Below are positions 35,466-46,980 of a stretch of DNA of 64,000 bases, piece by piece (positions within the stretch are counted from its first letter, which is position 1; each line of letters opens with the position of its first letter). This DNA comes from Collybiopsis luxurians FD-317 M1 (Eukaryota; Basidiomycota; Agaricomycetes; Agaricales; Omphalotaceae), in NCBI GenBank assembly GCA_000827265.1, contig KN834782.1, forward strand, positions 298,192 through 362,191, written 5' to 3'. The notes under the pieces are model-generated. The model saw only the letters and a program-made list of their open reading frames with translations. It did not search any database and was not told the DNA's origin. Made by a program: the position numbers and the translations under genes.

Positions 35466-37061
35466 ATGACATCTACATTTCTGAGCTCTACAGCTTACAG
35501 CACAGTTACCTTCGACATTGGAGATGTATTGTGCACTTACTCGCTGTCACCAGGAAGTTCCAGCGTGAACATACAATCCTCTATGCTGGAGAAACTCTTA
35601 TCTTCTGCAGTATGGGATGAATGTGAGAAAGGGTTGGTCAGTGAAAGTGAATGCTACAAAAATGCATCCACCACCTTTTTATTCCAGACCGAAGACCTCC
35701 GCATTGTTCTTGGAGAAGCTAGGAAATCATTGGTATTCACTCCAGAAATGACATCCCTTTTGCGGGAATTAAAGTTTCGTGGATTCCGACTATATGCGAT
35801 GTCCAACATATCCCACCCGGATTTCCAATATCTATCTTCCCAGTTCGATTTCTCTATCTTTGAACATGTGTACACTTCGTTCAGTGTGCATATGCGCAAA
35901 CCAGACCTTGGCTTCTATCGTTACGTTTTGGAGGACATCGGTGGAGAACCTGAAAAAATGATATTCATAGATGACAAGCATGAAAATGTACTCTCGGCGA
36001 AATCTTTCGGCATTCATGGTATTCAATTCCAAACTCCCCATCTACTCCGGACAGCCCTCTGGAATCTGTTGGGGGATCCTGCAAAGCGGGCAAGGAGCTA
36101 TTTGGAAGAAAATGCAGCTCATCATTATTCTGTTACTTCAACTGGGATCACATTCATGGACAATTTTTCTCAATTGTTAATCTATGAGCTGACTGGCAAC
36201 AGGCGAGAGCTGAAGCATTTACAAAGTTTTCAATTAGGTTTAATAAATATTGCTCCAGGAAAATTTCAACTCTGGTAGAACACCAGTATACCTGGAACTT
36301 TTTTCAAGGTGGGATACTTTTGCTTTTTAATTAAATATGTCTTAATGTTACATTTAATAGGTCCTGGAATTCTCACCAGCGCCACTTATCCAGATGACCT
36401 GGACACAACTTCATTGGCTCTGACTATTATCGAGAGAGCTAAAGATATAGTCAGTGCGGTCATAAATGATATGCTGAATTGTGTTAGTCCTGATGGTATT
36501 ATTTCGGTGAGCTGTTTTTGTGTTTGAGAAGAGGTCTATGGTAAAAACTGACTTTAGACATATTTCGATGATACCCGGGTACATTTTGACCCTGTTGTAT
36601 GCACTAATGCCCTCACTTTATTTTACATTCACGGGCAGGGTCATCAATTGTCGCAGACACTAAATTAGGTGTATCGTGTTCTGCAAACTCGGGTATATCT
36701 TAATGGAACACGTTATTATGCCTGTGGGGAACTCTTCCTTTTTTTTCTGATGAGGTTTCTACAGAGAGCTGCGGACCCAAGACTAGAGGCTATGTTTGTC
36801 CCGGTTCTGACCGAGCGCATTTGCGAGCTTGTAGGATCCAAAGGTGATGCTTTAGCGCATGCTATTCGCATTCTGGTTTGTGATTATGTTGGTATCTACA
36901 ACCACAGAGACTTCTCTGAACTCGTGCAGCTACAGTGTGAAGATGGGAGTTGGGAACAGGGCTGGTTGTATAAATATGGAAAATCAAAAATACTTATTGG
37001 GAATCGTGGATTAACTACTGCCTTGGCGATGAGAGCTGTAGAGGTCATTCAGAAGAAATGA
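35466..37061 (+). pseudogene. HAD-like class II (drimane-type) sesquiterpene cyclase with two in-frame TAG codons
   Basis: The gene combines an N-terminal HAD phosphatase-like domain (FDIGDVL, MSNIS, RKPDLGF and FIDDKHENV for HAD motifs I-IV; 35,500-36,050) with a C-terminal terpene cyclase domain. The latter carries the class II acid motif DDLDTTS (about 36,393), GTRYY, GDALAHA, LQCEDGSWEQGW and IGNRGLTTALA. This architecture is that of fungal AstC-like and albicanol-type synthases, which protonate and cyclise farnesyl diphosphate to drimane skeletons in the cytosol. Introns 36,289-36,360 and 36,507-36,557 fit well. TAG codons at 36,276-36,278 (between domains) and 36,666-36,668 (where relatives have Trp) interrupt the frame. 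The first could be spliced out by an alternative intron, 36,275-36,379, but the second has no such escape. It is most likely a recently inactivated gene. Confidence 0.75.
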
Positions 37062-37809
37062 AACAATTTATTTTATTTTATTTTAAATTTTTCAGCTTCA
37101 AGTTAAGCCCAAAAATTGCATAGATATCACCTGATGTCCAGAGATTGATTGATGTGTGGGATCCCCTCCATGCACTCAGGCAAGCTTATGGATATATACA
37201 CTGCACATTAATCTACAATGATTTTTGCTAGAAAACTACTTTTTTATGTACTACAATGCTTACTTGTCAAAGTGCCTATTCTACTAGTAACCAAGCCTAA
37301 AACAATTATTCTGCGGACAATTAAGCTTCTCTTCATCGTTCACCAGACGGCTAACCAGGCTAAAGAAAACAGGCTTAGTTATTACATTTGTAGATATACA
37401 GATGTAATCTTGTATGACCGACATTTATGATTTGCTAAGGTCACCAATCAGCCCACAGTGTTGAAGCTCGAACTTGAGCTCTTCTCCGAGACAGAAAAAT
37501 GTTCCATTTGCATGCAATCAAGTGCAACGTGGGGAAGGGAGCCTCCAAAGTTCTTGTTGTCAAAATGTAATGTCCTGTCGGGCCTTAACTACTTGAATAC
37601 TCCTCGACTGAAAGTTTCACAATTTGTCAAAATATTATGGGAAGCAGTTGCATTTTGTCAAACTTTGTTGGAATGATTCAATGTTTGAAAAAATAAAACT
37701 TGTTTCAGGACTCTCATGATGCTGCAAGCCTCACGACTATTCTGTTTAACCTGCAAAGAAAAGACACCTATGGATTGAAGATATATACATTCAGTATACA
37801 TGTCGTTCA
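37062..37809. other. short intergenic region
   Basis: The convergent space between the cyclase and the transporter. A 72-codon frame at 37,458-37,676 has no recognised motif, and nothing else is supported. Confidence 0.4.
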
Positions 37810-39911
37810 TCATACAATCTCAGAAGCTCTATCCGGAATACTCTCCTTCTCCCTCTGATTCTCCATTGCCCACTTATCATCTGTAGCATTATGCAACTGA
37901 TGATGCTTCATAACTGTGCTCATCAACAATCCCAACCCCGCAATCCCGATGCAAACCTGCCAAATCACATCCAAGCTGTCAGAGAAGGAAATTTGGACTT
38001 GAGATTGTAGTTCGGGTTCCAATTGCTTTATCTGCGGAATAATTTGATATGCAATAGCTGAGCCTTCAGGGAATTGTGCCAAGAATGTCAGAGGTAGATG
38101 CTTTTTAAGCTCATTCTGAAGGATAGTTGCTCCAATAGTGATACCCTTGAAAATATAAGCAAGTAAATAGGATCTTTCAAGAAACCACTCACCCAAATCT
38201 GACCAAAATTCCTGCAAAAGATGAAAAATGACAGAGCTTGTGCATTTGCACTAACGGGAAGGGGCGCCAGAACTGGGAAGTATGTTGTAGTAAGGAGAAT
38301 ACCGAGCCCGACACCAACAACGACTTGGAAGCCAACAGATGTCGCAACCAGAGAATCAGCGTGCAAAGTGCTCATAAGCCCCATACCAATCATGATGATC
38401 ATCCATCCTGCCCACATCTGGGGACGATAGACTTGCAGACGAGTGACGCTTGCACCTGCGATGATCCCAAGAGGCGCAATGGTAAGGCTGATACCGAAGC
38501 TAACAACTCCCGATCGGGTTGGAGAATCGCCTTTGCAGGCTTGGAAGTAGACAGGTAAGTAAACTAGGGCGAGATCATGTCAGGAATGCCTCGGTAGTCT
38601 AGGAAGTAGGTGAACGACGAACAGACGAGTGCGAATACGAGTAGAGAGTGGATTAAAGTCTGCATGTATCTGTATGTATGAAGTTCATTCATGGATGAAG
38701 GTGAGTGTACTATTCATAACTTGATGCCTACCCGCTAACCACTGTCCAAGAGTTCATAAGAGAAAATGGAACCTAGTCGAGTAACATGAACGCCGAAATA
38801 TGTGCACTAATACTTTTGACTCACAAGGGGGTGCCTGGCAACTATTTTCTCCCACAAATAGAATAATACCATTCCGAATAATCCCAAGATAACGGGAACA
38901 AGTGTCTGTGAGGATCCCCATGGGTGCTCTGTCCCAGCCCAGGTCAATCCAATTCCAAGCGAAATTGAGGCAAGGATGATGATCAAGTTTCCTAGCCAAT
39001 CTATCTCCCTCAACTTCTGGCTCAAAGTACCTGCGGGCCGTTTGAGGTTAAGGAGTAACCCAATGAGCGCACCACATAGACCAGACGTGAATAAGTTCAA
39101 ATCTGTTTAGGGTGGCCACTGATAAGATTAAATCTGATCTGGAAAAGTCTACGCACAGAATAACCACCTCCATTTCCCATGATCTGTTAGTGCACCGGCG
39201 ATCACAGGAGCACTACAGACAGCCATCATGGCGAAGAGGGCGAGGATCCCACTGAACGTTCCCCGGTCTGTACACATACTCCCAGTCAGCTACTTATAAA
39301 GCACGAGAAGAGAGGTTTACTTACCTCGCAAAGGAACGAGATCCGAAACAACAATCTGGTTCAGCCCCGCAATTCCACCTGCTCCGATGCCTTGCACCGC
39401 TACAACGGTTCAGATTTGAACAAAGAGATATCTGGAATTACAAATTGAATAACTTACTTCTTGCTCCGATGAGAAATGGCATGCTGGAAGCGGCCCCTGA
39501 TAGCGCACTTCCGAGGGCGAACAGTAACAGAGCGCCTAGCAGAGTGATTCGCCGTCCAAATATCTATAAAATTAAGATTTGCATGAAGAATAAATAATGA
39601 CAGTGGCAACTCACCTGCGCAAGCCCTCCGCTCAAGGGCAGAATCGCAGTAGACGCAACCGCATAGGCAGACCCAACCCACACGAATCCATTTCCACCCA
39701 ATTCATGTGAGATCTCTGGGAGTGCTGTTGAAACGGCCATCTGAAGGAATCTTAAATGAGCAAAGATACCACGACAAGGATATACACTTACATCCAGATA
39801 CGAGGTGAAGTTACTGATGGATATGCTCAGGATGATGCACCAGAATCGCCAGTCTCTCTTAGGAAGTTGGGACTCCAAAATGTTCTCGTCCGGAGTGGTT
39901 CCTTGTGACAT
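37810..39911 (-). CDS. MFS drug:H+ antiporter (DHA2-type) transporter
   Basis: This multi-exon minus-strand gene starts MSQGTTPDEN at 39,911. Membrane segments follow: IILSISISNFTSYLD joined by the 39,741-39,791 intron to MAVSTALPEI (the LD-x4-ALP motif of the DHA2 family), then FVWVGSAYAVASTAILPLSGGLAQ and FGRR. Later come LIIILASISLGIGLTWAG, MIIMIGMGLMSTL, VVVGVGLGILLTTTYF and a C-terminal helix before a charged tail ending at 37,810. Proteins of this family export drugs and secondary metabolites through the plasma membrane. It lies convergent with the cyclase gene and fits as pathway exporter or self-protection. One junction near 38,565-38,625 (VFAL to VYLPVYFQACKG) would need a splice one base off GT, so a frame defect there cannot be excluded. 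Confidence 0.75.
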
Positions 39912-40028
39912 GTTGCAAACAGTGGAAGGGAGAGAAATTGGGGTATGTATGTGAAACGGGAGTGAAGTATTCACAGTGGAAATGTAAGTACGTATTTAGA
40001 AGGTTGTGAGTGGTGAGTTAATGTGTAT

Positions 40029-40400
40029 CTCGGTCACTCATTGAGATACCTACTCAAGGTCCTAGAGGTAGGTGCAGCGATCACTGCGCATCATCAGACG
40101 GTCGATTTAGAGCATAATATCCCAGCATCAAGGCTTCTAATTATGATTAATAGATTATCAGATACACGTTCAATGAAAGAACCCTCGGTCACTCATTGAG
40201 ATACCTACTCAAGGTCCTAGAGGTAGGTGCATCTGATCACTATGCATCATTAAAGAGCATGTTTACAACATAGCATTCCAGTATCAGGGCTTCTGATGAT
40301 TTGTCAAATTATCAGAAGCACATTCACCAAAAGAATCTCTCGATCGCTGATTGCGATACCTACTCAAGGTCCCAGAGGTAGCTGCATCATCAGAGGATGG
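40029..40400. repeat. 154-bp tandem repeat in the transporter promoter region
   Basis: About 2.3 copies of a unit of roughly 154 bp. The best conserved core, ATACCTACTCAAGGTCC then AGAGGTAG, recurs at about 40,047, 40,201 and 40,357. The core is an imperfect palindrome (ACCTACT...AGGTAGGT). The array starts about 120 bp upstream of the divergent MFS gene start. Confidence 0.8.
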
Positions 40401-40762
40401 ATATGGCAGCTGTCAAAATTTTGATGTGCATACAGTATCCAGCTGTTCCCGAGACCCTGCTGTGTACCTATCTATCTATGCCATATGAACGAGTGCGAGC
40501 AAATTAACTTGATCGCTAACTTGATCCCATTTAATCAAGCTGTCAAGAATTCCACTTACACAAATAAATAATGCAGGACTTACAAGTGACTCGAACACCT
40601 ACGATTTATTTTGGAGATATTTCCCATGCCTGGACAAATTAAGTTGCCGATGCTCGGCAAAAAGTAACTAATTTGCACTTCACTTAAAACTATTTGTAGC
40701 TGCTTGCAATTGTCTTCTCACCGCATGAGCCCCTGTGACAGATATTGTGCACAATTTGACTG

Positions 40763-41133
40763 ATGCTACCAAATGAATGTTTGTACACAATCCTTTGGTC
40801 GCACCAGTCGAGGCCACCCTAAAATAGATAAGATCAGATGTAACTACCCTAAGCCCTAACCTAACCCTAGTCCTTAACCTTTCGCGCGAGCACCCTGCGA
40901 GTGCCCCTAACCCCTAACCTAGCACGCCTTCGGTGCGAGCCTAACTCCTAACCCTAACCATCTAACCACCTAACCACCTACCCACCCCCTAATAGAGCCA
41001 TTTGTTGGCAATGTCGCAGACAGTTCCCACATGTCTAGCCCTAATGAAAACTGCCTGCAACATTGCTTGATCTTAGGGTGGTCACCGGTAGTTACCAAAG
41101 ATTGTGAACAATAATTGTGGCATTGGGTGCTGC
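40763..41133. mobile_element. small TIR element with telomere-like CCCTAA runs
   Basis: Inverted ends of about 60 bp match imperfectly: the left arm (40,763-40,822) ends in CCACCCTAA and the right arm (41,073-41,133) begins TTAGGGTGG. Both share a CACAATC...TTTGGT block further out. Between them lie degenerate CCCTAA, CCTAACC and GC-rich hairpin units. There is no coding capacity. It is probably a MITE-like non-autonomous element and not true telomeric DNA. Confidence 0.55.
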
Positions 41134-41540
41134 ATTTACTATGTATTCAATGCCAATATATGTCCTAGCATTTTAATAACTAAAATTCATGTCTTTTCAG
41201 CTTTCTTGTTACTCAATGGCACTCTGGTAAGTTTTTTGAACATAGTATTATAATGGAAGATGGGGAAAAGATCAAGCTAGAAATGGACTGGAAGATACTC
41301 TCCTATGAGCAAAGTAATCTACCATCATAAATAATGAGCAGTCATTTCCAACACGAGGATGTGGGAAGGACAACTTCAGAGCAAGCGACCAAAGAAAGAT
41401 AAAATGGCATAAAATTCCGTCAGATCTTTGTCAAGATGTACTAATCTTTGTGACCGATGAAGACTGCCTTGTTCTGGCTGTTTACACTGTCCGACTGAAC
41501 GTAGAAAGTCAATTTTTATGTTTCATGAAGCCACAGAACA

Positions 41541-43125
41541 CTATACCTCGACAATACTTCCTGGCTTATCCAGAGTAAAAGCATTCCCTGATTGCTGAGT
41601 TTGAGATTGGCTGAGTCCGCTCCTAGCTGCAAACCTCATATCAGAGCTGGTAACGACAGTTCCAGCAGTTGCTCGGAGGCTTTCACGGGAGTTAAGCATG
41701 GCAACTAAACAGATTATTTTAGTTACGAGATGGGCAGGAATTGAAGGTGTTTGTACCCATAGTAATCACATAAATCTTGGTCAAGTTGAAGTAGAAAGGG
41801 GTCCTTTAAATTTTGATTAGAGATCACTTTGGAGGCTAAATGTTAATAAGTTCCTTACCACCACAATCTATCGGTCTGGACGAGCCACATAATAAGGAAC
41901 GTGGTCTGAGCTACAGTGACAAAAAGCCCCCGAGTGACAGTGTATTGTAAAAGCTTCTGAAGTAGGGTATCTGTTCTGTAACCAGTATTAGAATGCCATG
42001 AATATTCCGAAGGTAGGAAAGCACACCGTTGAATACCAGTCCTGGATTGATAAAAACTCCAGGAAAGTGCAGCGGTTGCTAAAATGTCCGCAACTGCGGC
42101 AAAGCCAGCTTCTAGCCCTACTTTCAACTTGGTAAAATTTCAGAAAATAATATGTACTCTTGGTCGCTTGGAGTTTACCTTCAAGTCAGCCATCTCAAAC
42201 TCTGTAACAGATATCTCTGTAAACATCTGAGCAACTCCTGCTAGTCCCGAGACTGTTAGGAGAGAAACTCAGCAAATATTCTAATAAATTTGAAAGTGGT
42301 GGATATGTACCCATCGCTGCAACAGCCATCGCAGCCTATATAATCAGTTTAAATGGGAATGGCGATTGAAAATTAGGCAATGAACACGTACACTGAAAGC
42401 TGGTATGGTCCAATGAAAATTTCCAACTGCATAATTGTTATGAGGGAAATTAAATCAAATTAAAAGAACGGTAACTTACGTAGCCACACTCGGGAAACAA
42501 AGAAGCTCTGAACGCAGAATACAACCACAACGGTGACCACGTCAGTAATAACTACCGGCCTGGTCAAGAAACAGTTCAGTCTCAGTAGTTTCTAGTTCTC
42601 CCAGAGGACATACTTGGAAACTAGAGTCATATTCAACAAATTTCCAAAGTTCGCAACCTTTGGTTAACATTGTCAGCTTATAGTTATGAGTCCCTCTTTA
42701 AAAAACACTCACGAAGTAATGATGAAGAATTTGGGCACCCAAAAAAGTCGAAGTGAGGTCTAACATGCTACAGGATCCGTTCAAATCAACCGTGGTTCTT
42801 GAGGTCACAATTCTGATCGCATACATCAAAAAGGCCACCTATATTCGGAGCAGCATAAACCACAAAAACCTCCGAAAATGTAGATAAACAAACGCACAAA
42901 GCACCTCATCCACCATTTATCGCGATTATTGTTCACATAAAGCCATGCTTGAACAATAGTGATCCCAAAAAGCCTGCGCATTTCATGTCAGCATGCAAGT
43001 CATGTTAAGCCTAATAATTGCACTTACACAGCGGAAATAATGTTGCCGTAGAAAATTCCGTCAAACTCTGCAGAAACGTCCACCCCAAGGGGAAAGGCAG
43101 ACAGAGGATCCTTAGATTGCGACAT
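41541..43125 (-). CDS. DUF6534 multi-helix membrane protein
   Basis: A minus-strand gene with many short exons, starting MSQSKDPLSAFPLGVDVS at 43,125. Exons read EFDGIFYGNIISAV, LFGITIVQAWLYVNNNRDKWWMR, then ILHHYFVVNFGNL and VVITDVVTVVVVFCVQSFFVSRVWL. The conserved block AAVADILATAALSWSFYQSRTG is followed by DTLLQKLLQYTVTRGLF and a Ser/Thr/Gln-rich cytoplasmic tail ending at 41,541. The order and motifs match the basidiomycete DUF6534 family of predicted seven-helix proteins of unknown function. These are highly expanded in Agaricomycetes, so its presence in the locus need not mean a role in the pathway. Confidence 0.75.
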
Positions 43126-43264
43126 TTCCAGTTGCACGAGGATGCAATGTGGGTGGAGAACCGATCGTCGATGAATGCATAATATAAGAAATGAACTTGA
43201 ATGATGGAAAGTTGGATCAAATCATCACAAGGGAAGATGCGAAGTCGTCTCACTGCGGTGAACT

Positions 43265-43944
43265 GAAAATTTTGCAGGTAAAATAAATCCTGTGACTCAA
43301 TTTGGGCAATTAACTACTTTGTTGCCTGAAGAAGTTTCCGGTGATGGTAATCTTCGTGTTAAATTATCAGTGATACTATTCTAATTCTGGACAACATATC
43401 TTATGTTTTTCACATGTAATTTATATGGCATCAATGATCTTTTTTGCACGTAATTGGTTTTCTTTTACAGCGAGTGAAATCTATTACCCAGGAACTGGGC
43501 TGGAACTGGGCTGACTAATATGATTTTTTTTCTATTATTCAATATTATTGTGTTTTTGTGCATTAAGCTGTTCGAAAACCTCTCCTTGATTCTAACTTCC
43601 AAAAAAGAAAGCACTGAACAGGAAATGCCATTGCTGTATGCTTTAAGTTCATACAAGTCACTAAATTGTATAATAGAAATTGTATTAGTCAGCTCAGTTC
43701 CAGTGCGGTTCCTGGGTGATAGGTTTCACTCACCGTAAAAGAAAATAAATAACTTGTGAAAAAGAATAATGATGTCATTATAAATCATATGTGAAAAACA
43801 TAAATATATTGTCCAGAATTAGAATAGTATCACCTATAATTTTACATGCAAAAAAGACTGCCATTACTGGACACTTTTTCGGGCAAAAAAAGTAGTTAAT
43901 TGCCCGAATTTAATTACAGGATTTATTTTGCCCGGAAAATTTTC
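43265..43944. mobile_element. 680-bp foldback element with long inverted arms
   Basis: The left arm (43,265 to about 43,540) and right arm (about 43,655-43,944) are inverted copies of one another over some 270 bp. Matching landmarks are AAAATAAATCCTG, GGGCAATTAACTACTTT, CTAATTCTGGACAA, TATGTTTTTCACAT, CCCAGGAAC and GAGCTGACTAATA-like blocks. A spacer of about 110 bp separates them. No protein is encoded. The transcript would fold into a long hairpin. Confidence 0.8.
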
Positions 43945-44563
43945 GATCCACCGCAGTGTCTTTTGCCCATGGAATGACCAACAATCTGGCGTACTTGCTC
44001 ACTTTCTCCGAATAATGAACAGTTATTTCTAACCTGCAGATATGGGGAAAAGAAGAACGAGGACAGATAGATCGCAGATTGATGTCTCAATTTAAATCCA
44101 CCCTTTGCAGTGAGAACCACCTAACATGAAGTAGGTGTTTCAATAGTGGTCGAGAAATTCTTTCCATGCGAATCGGTGAATGTGCATCTGATAATCTGCC
44201 AAAGACAGGTTTTAGATCGTAGAAGTTCGGATTACAATCGGAAGGCTTTTACACATTGACTCGCAACTTACAACGCATGTAACCCTGTACATTGGCACTC
44301 ACACTTTGGCTGTGAGTACCTCAGCCTTATTTTGCTTACAGGACCCAATTTCTTCCTTTCACTGCTTGCAATAAATATCGACTTTCTGCCGGTTTGCAGA
44401 CTGAACCGAACCGCGGGAACACTGTAGATTAAGGTACAAGCCGTAAAGTAATTGTAACCCACATCCCCTATATCCACGCATTCAATAAGTAGAGATCAAC
44501 GTTAGAAGACGCCATATTTCGACCACGAGAACGGGCTCAATATTCCACTGTTTGATATTGTGC
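43945..44563. other. intergenic region with no recognised gene
   Basis: Minus-strand frames at 43,923-44,120 and 44,268-44,477 look weakly coding (Cys- and Lys-rich) but show no family motif. They could be the relic of a small gene split by the foldback insertion. No firm call is possible. Confidence 0.3.
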
Positions 44564-44735
44564 TATGAAGTGCAACATTATTTTTGGATCGGCATCAAAG
44601 ATTGATAAAAGGCATTATCATCTGCAAAGACTTTGGTCGTTACATTCAGATGATACTATGATGCGCAACATTATTTTGAATCAGCATCAAAGATTGATAA
44701 AAGGCATTATCATCCGCAAGGACCTTGGTCGTTAC
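44564..44735. repeat. 93-bp direct repeat in the P450 promoter
   Basis: Two units (44,564-44,644 and 44,657-44,735) share GCATCAAAGATTGATAAAAG, GCATTATCAT and CTTGGTCGTTACA. The second ends about 93 bp before the P450 start codon, next to a poly-A stretch at 44,753-44,781. Confidence 0.8.
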
Positions 44736-44828
44736 AGCAAATATGTCACAAACAAAAAAAAAAAAAAACAAAAAAAAAAGTATTAAAGATGTTTTAAGGT
44801 CCTCCAAACACCAGGCTAAACTTCAAGG

Positions 44829-46980
44829 ATGACTTTCACATTTACACTCCTGCAAAGCTTTGGCGCTCTCTGTCTAGTGATAATCATTCTTGTATTTGTG
44901 TTTCGCCGCGAGACCAAGATCCCACGACCACCAGGTAAGAGATCAGTTTCTCTCAATATAGTACTTATTTATTATCTCTTCAGGGCCTAAACCACAGCCA
45001 GTCATTGGGAACCTACACCAGATACCCAAGGAGGAGCCTTACCGAGTTTATACGGAATGGGCAAAAAAATACGGTTTGTCTTTGACCGTTGTAGCGCACT
45101 TTGAGAACTACTAACATCTGCATGGCTTGACTCTCAGGACCATTAATGTCCTTCAGGGTGTTTGGGCAGCAATTTGTGATGATCAACACATTCGAGACGG
45201 CTATGGATTTGTTAGAAAAGCGATCAAATTTGTACAGCTCCAGACCGCATTCTGTAAGTGCTCAAGTCCCTGCATAGCGACACCTTGCCTGAAATCCGAG
45301 TAATTGCTAGATAATGGGCGATCTTGTTGGTCGAGACAAGACCATTCTGTTCACCAAGTACGGTGCAACGCTCAAGGAATGTAGGAAGATTGTTCATTCT
45401 TGGATGAACAAGGGAGCTATCGACAATTTCCTGCCAGCTCAAGAGGCTTCTTCATTCAGATTCTTGGCTGCATTGCTTGATAACCCAGATGATTTCTCTA
45501 AGCATATTAGAATGTATGTTTTCTTCAATGTTCTCAGTGTCATTCCTTTAGATGTTAAAACCCATGTTCACACCCTTGGACAGAACACTCGGCTCAGCCA
45601 TTCTTAAATTAACCTATGGCATGGACTGCGTCGACAAGGATGATCCTCACTTTACCCGATCTGAGGAGTTCTCAGATATAACTGCCAAGACGAATAAACC
45701 GGGAAAATGGTGGTGTGATTCCTTCCCAATTTGTGCGTGTTTCATTGTAATGCGCTCGGTGTCAAGCTACTCTGATGTCCATCTAATCTGTCAGTGGCGA
45801 AGGTACCTGCATGGGTTCCTGGGGCAGGATTTCAACGATGGGCGGCAAAGTCAAAAGTCATAGGCGCTCAGGTCATTCAAGCTCCTTATGAGCGTATCGT
45901 CAATTCTGTTGTAAGCCCTCCCATACATAAGGCGCGAGTGGTTCATGTTAAGTCTGTTTTTAGTACACCGATAAACCGATCCAGTCGTGGACGCTTGACA
46001 GTCTATTCGATACAAACGGCGGGGTCAAGACCGGTTTTGACGCCAACGCTCTGATGGTGGCTGCGGGATCAATGTATACTGGAGGAATTGATACCGTAAG
46101 TCATGGGTCCCCGAGGTCGAAATGTTGCGGCTTGTTCATCATTAACAATCCATAGTCTGCAGTCGTGATAAAGACCTTCTTCTTAATGATGGCACGACAC
46201 CCGGAGATTCAGCGCAAGGCTCAAAATGAAATTGATGCTGTAGTTGGTCATGATCGACTTCCTAACTGGAAAGACCACGAACGGCTTCCATACGTGAGAC
46301 AGATCATTGACGAAGTTCTTCGGATTAATCCATCGGCACCACTTATTCCTCATGGTATTGATCAAGATGATGTATGTATTATTGTGTTTTCTGATTTCCT
46401 GACTGATCCACAGTTTTAGGTCTATAATGGATATTGGATTCCGAAAGATTCTTGGGTGGTTGTAAACAACTGGTGACTCGTCTTGGCTCTGGATTTCCTT
46501 GTGTTAACATTCCTATTAGGGCTATATTCCATGACCCTCAACGACATCGCAACCCAGAAGAATTCCGGCCAGAGAGATTTGATCCCAATGGCGAAAACGA
46601 AGAGAATTTGGTGGAGTTCGTCTTTGGATATGGGCGAAGGTATGCAGTCCAGTTTCTGGCTCTGATCGTCTCTGTTGCTTACATTCTTTAGATCTTGCCC
46701 TGGATACTACTATGCACAACCTTCCGTCTTCTTGAATATTGCACCAGTTCTCGCGGCTTTCAATATTAGTCCTTTGAAGGATGAACACGGTAACCTTCAA
46801 GTTCCTCCCCTTGACTTTGACTTTGGCCACGTTCGGTACGTCGAGTAGCATCACAGTCATGATTTTGAAGTATCTAAACAATTTGACAGCATGCCAGCTG
46901 ATTTCAAGTGCTGCATTACCCCTAGAAGCCTTGAGAAAATTACACTCATCCGGAACGCAGTTGCTTCGGTTTCGAATTAA
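44829..46980 (+). CDS. cytochrome P450 monooxygenase
   Basis: A complete-looking microsomal P450 assembled from about 11 exons with clean GT-AG junctions. It starts MTFTFTLLQS at 44,829 with an N-terminal membrane anchor (LCLVIIILVFVF), then the proline hinge IPRPPGPKPQPVIGN. The I-helix reads AAGSMYTGGIDTS (oxygen-binding A/G-G-x-D/E-T-T/S). The K-helix ExxR is in DEVLR, the PERF-type block in EEFRPERFDP, and the haem loop is FGYGRRSCPG with the axial cysteine, split by the intron near 46,640. The protein ends AVASVSN at 46,980, about 500 residues, normal for the class. It probably oxidises the terpenoid at the endoplasmic reticulum. All exons join in frame, in contrast to the damaged cyclase. 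Confidence 0.88.

Noticed and set aside
36639..36668. A 30-bp intron removing the second TAG of the cyclase
   Set aside because: It is too short for spliceosomal introns seen here, and its removal would delete conserved cyclase residues.
40840..40980. Real telomere end or chromosome fusion point
   Set aside because: The CCCTAA units are short, irregular and enclosed by inverted element ends, with genes on both sides.
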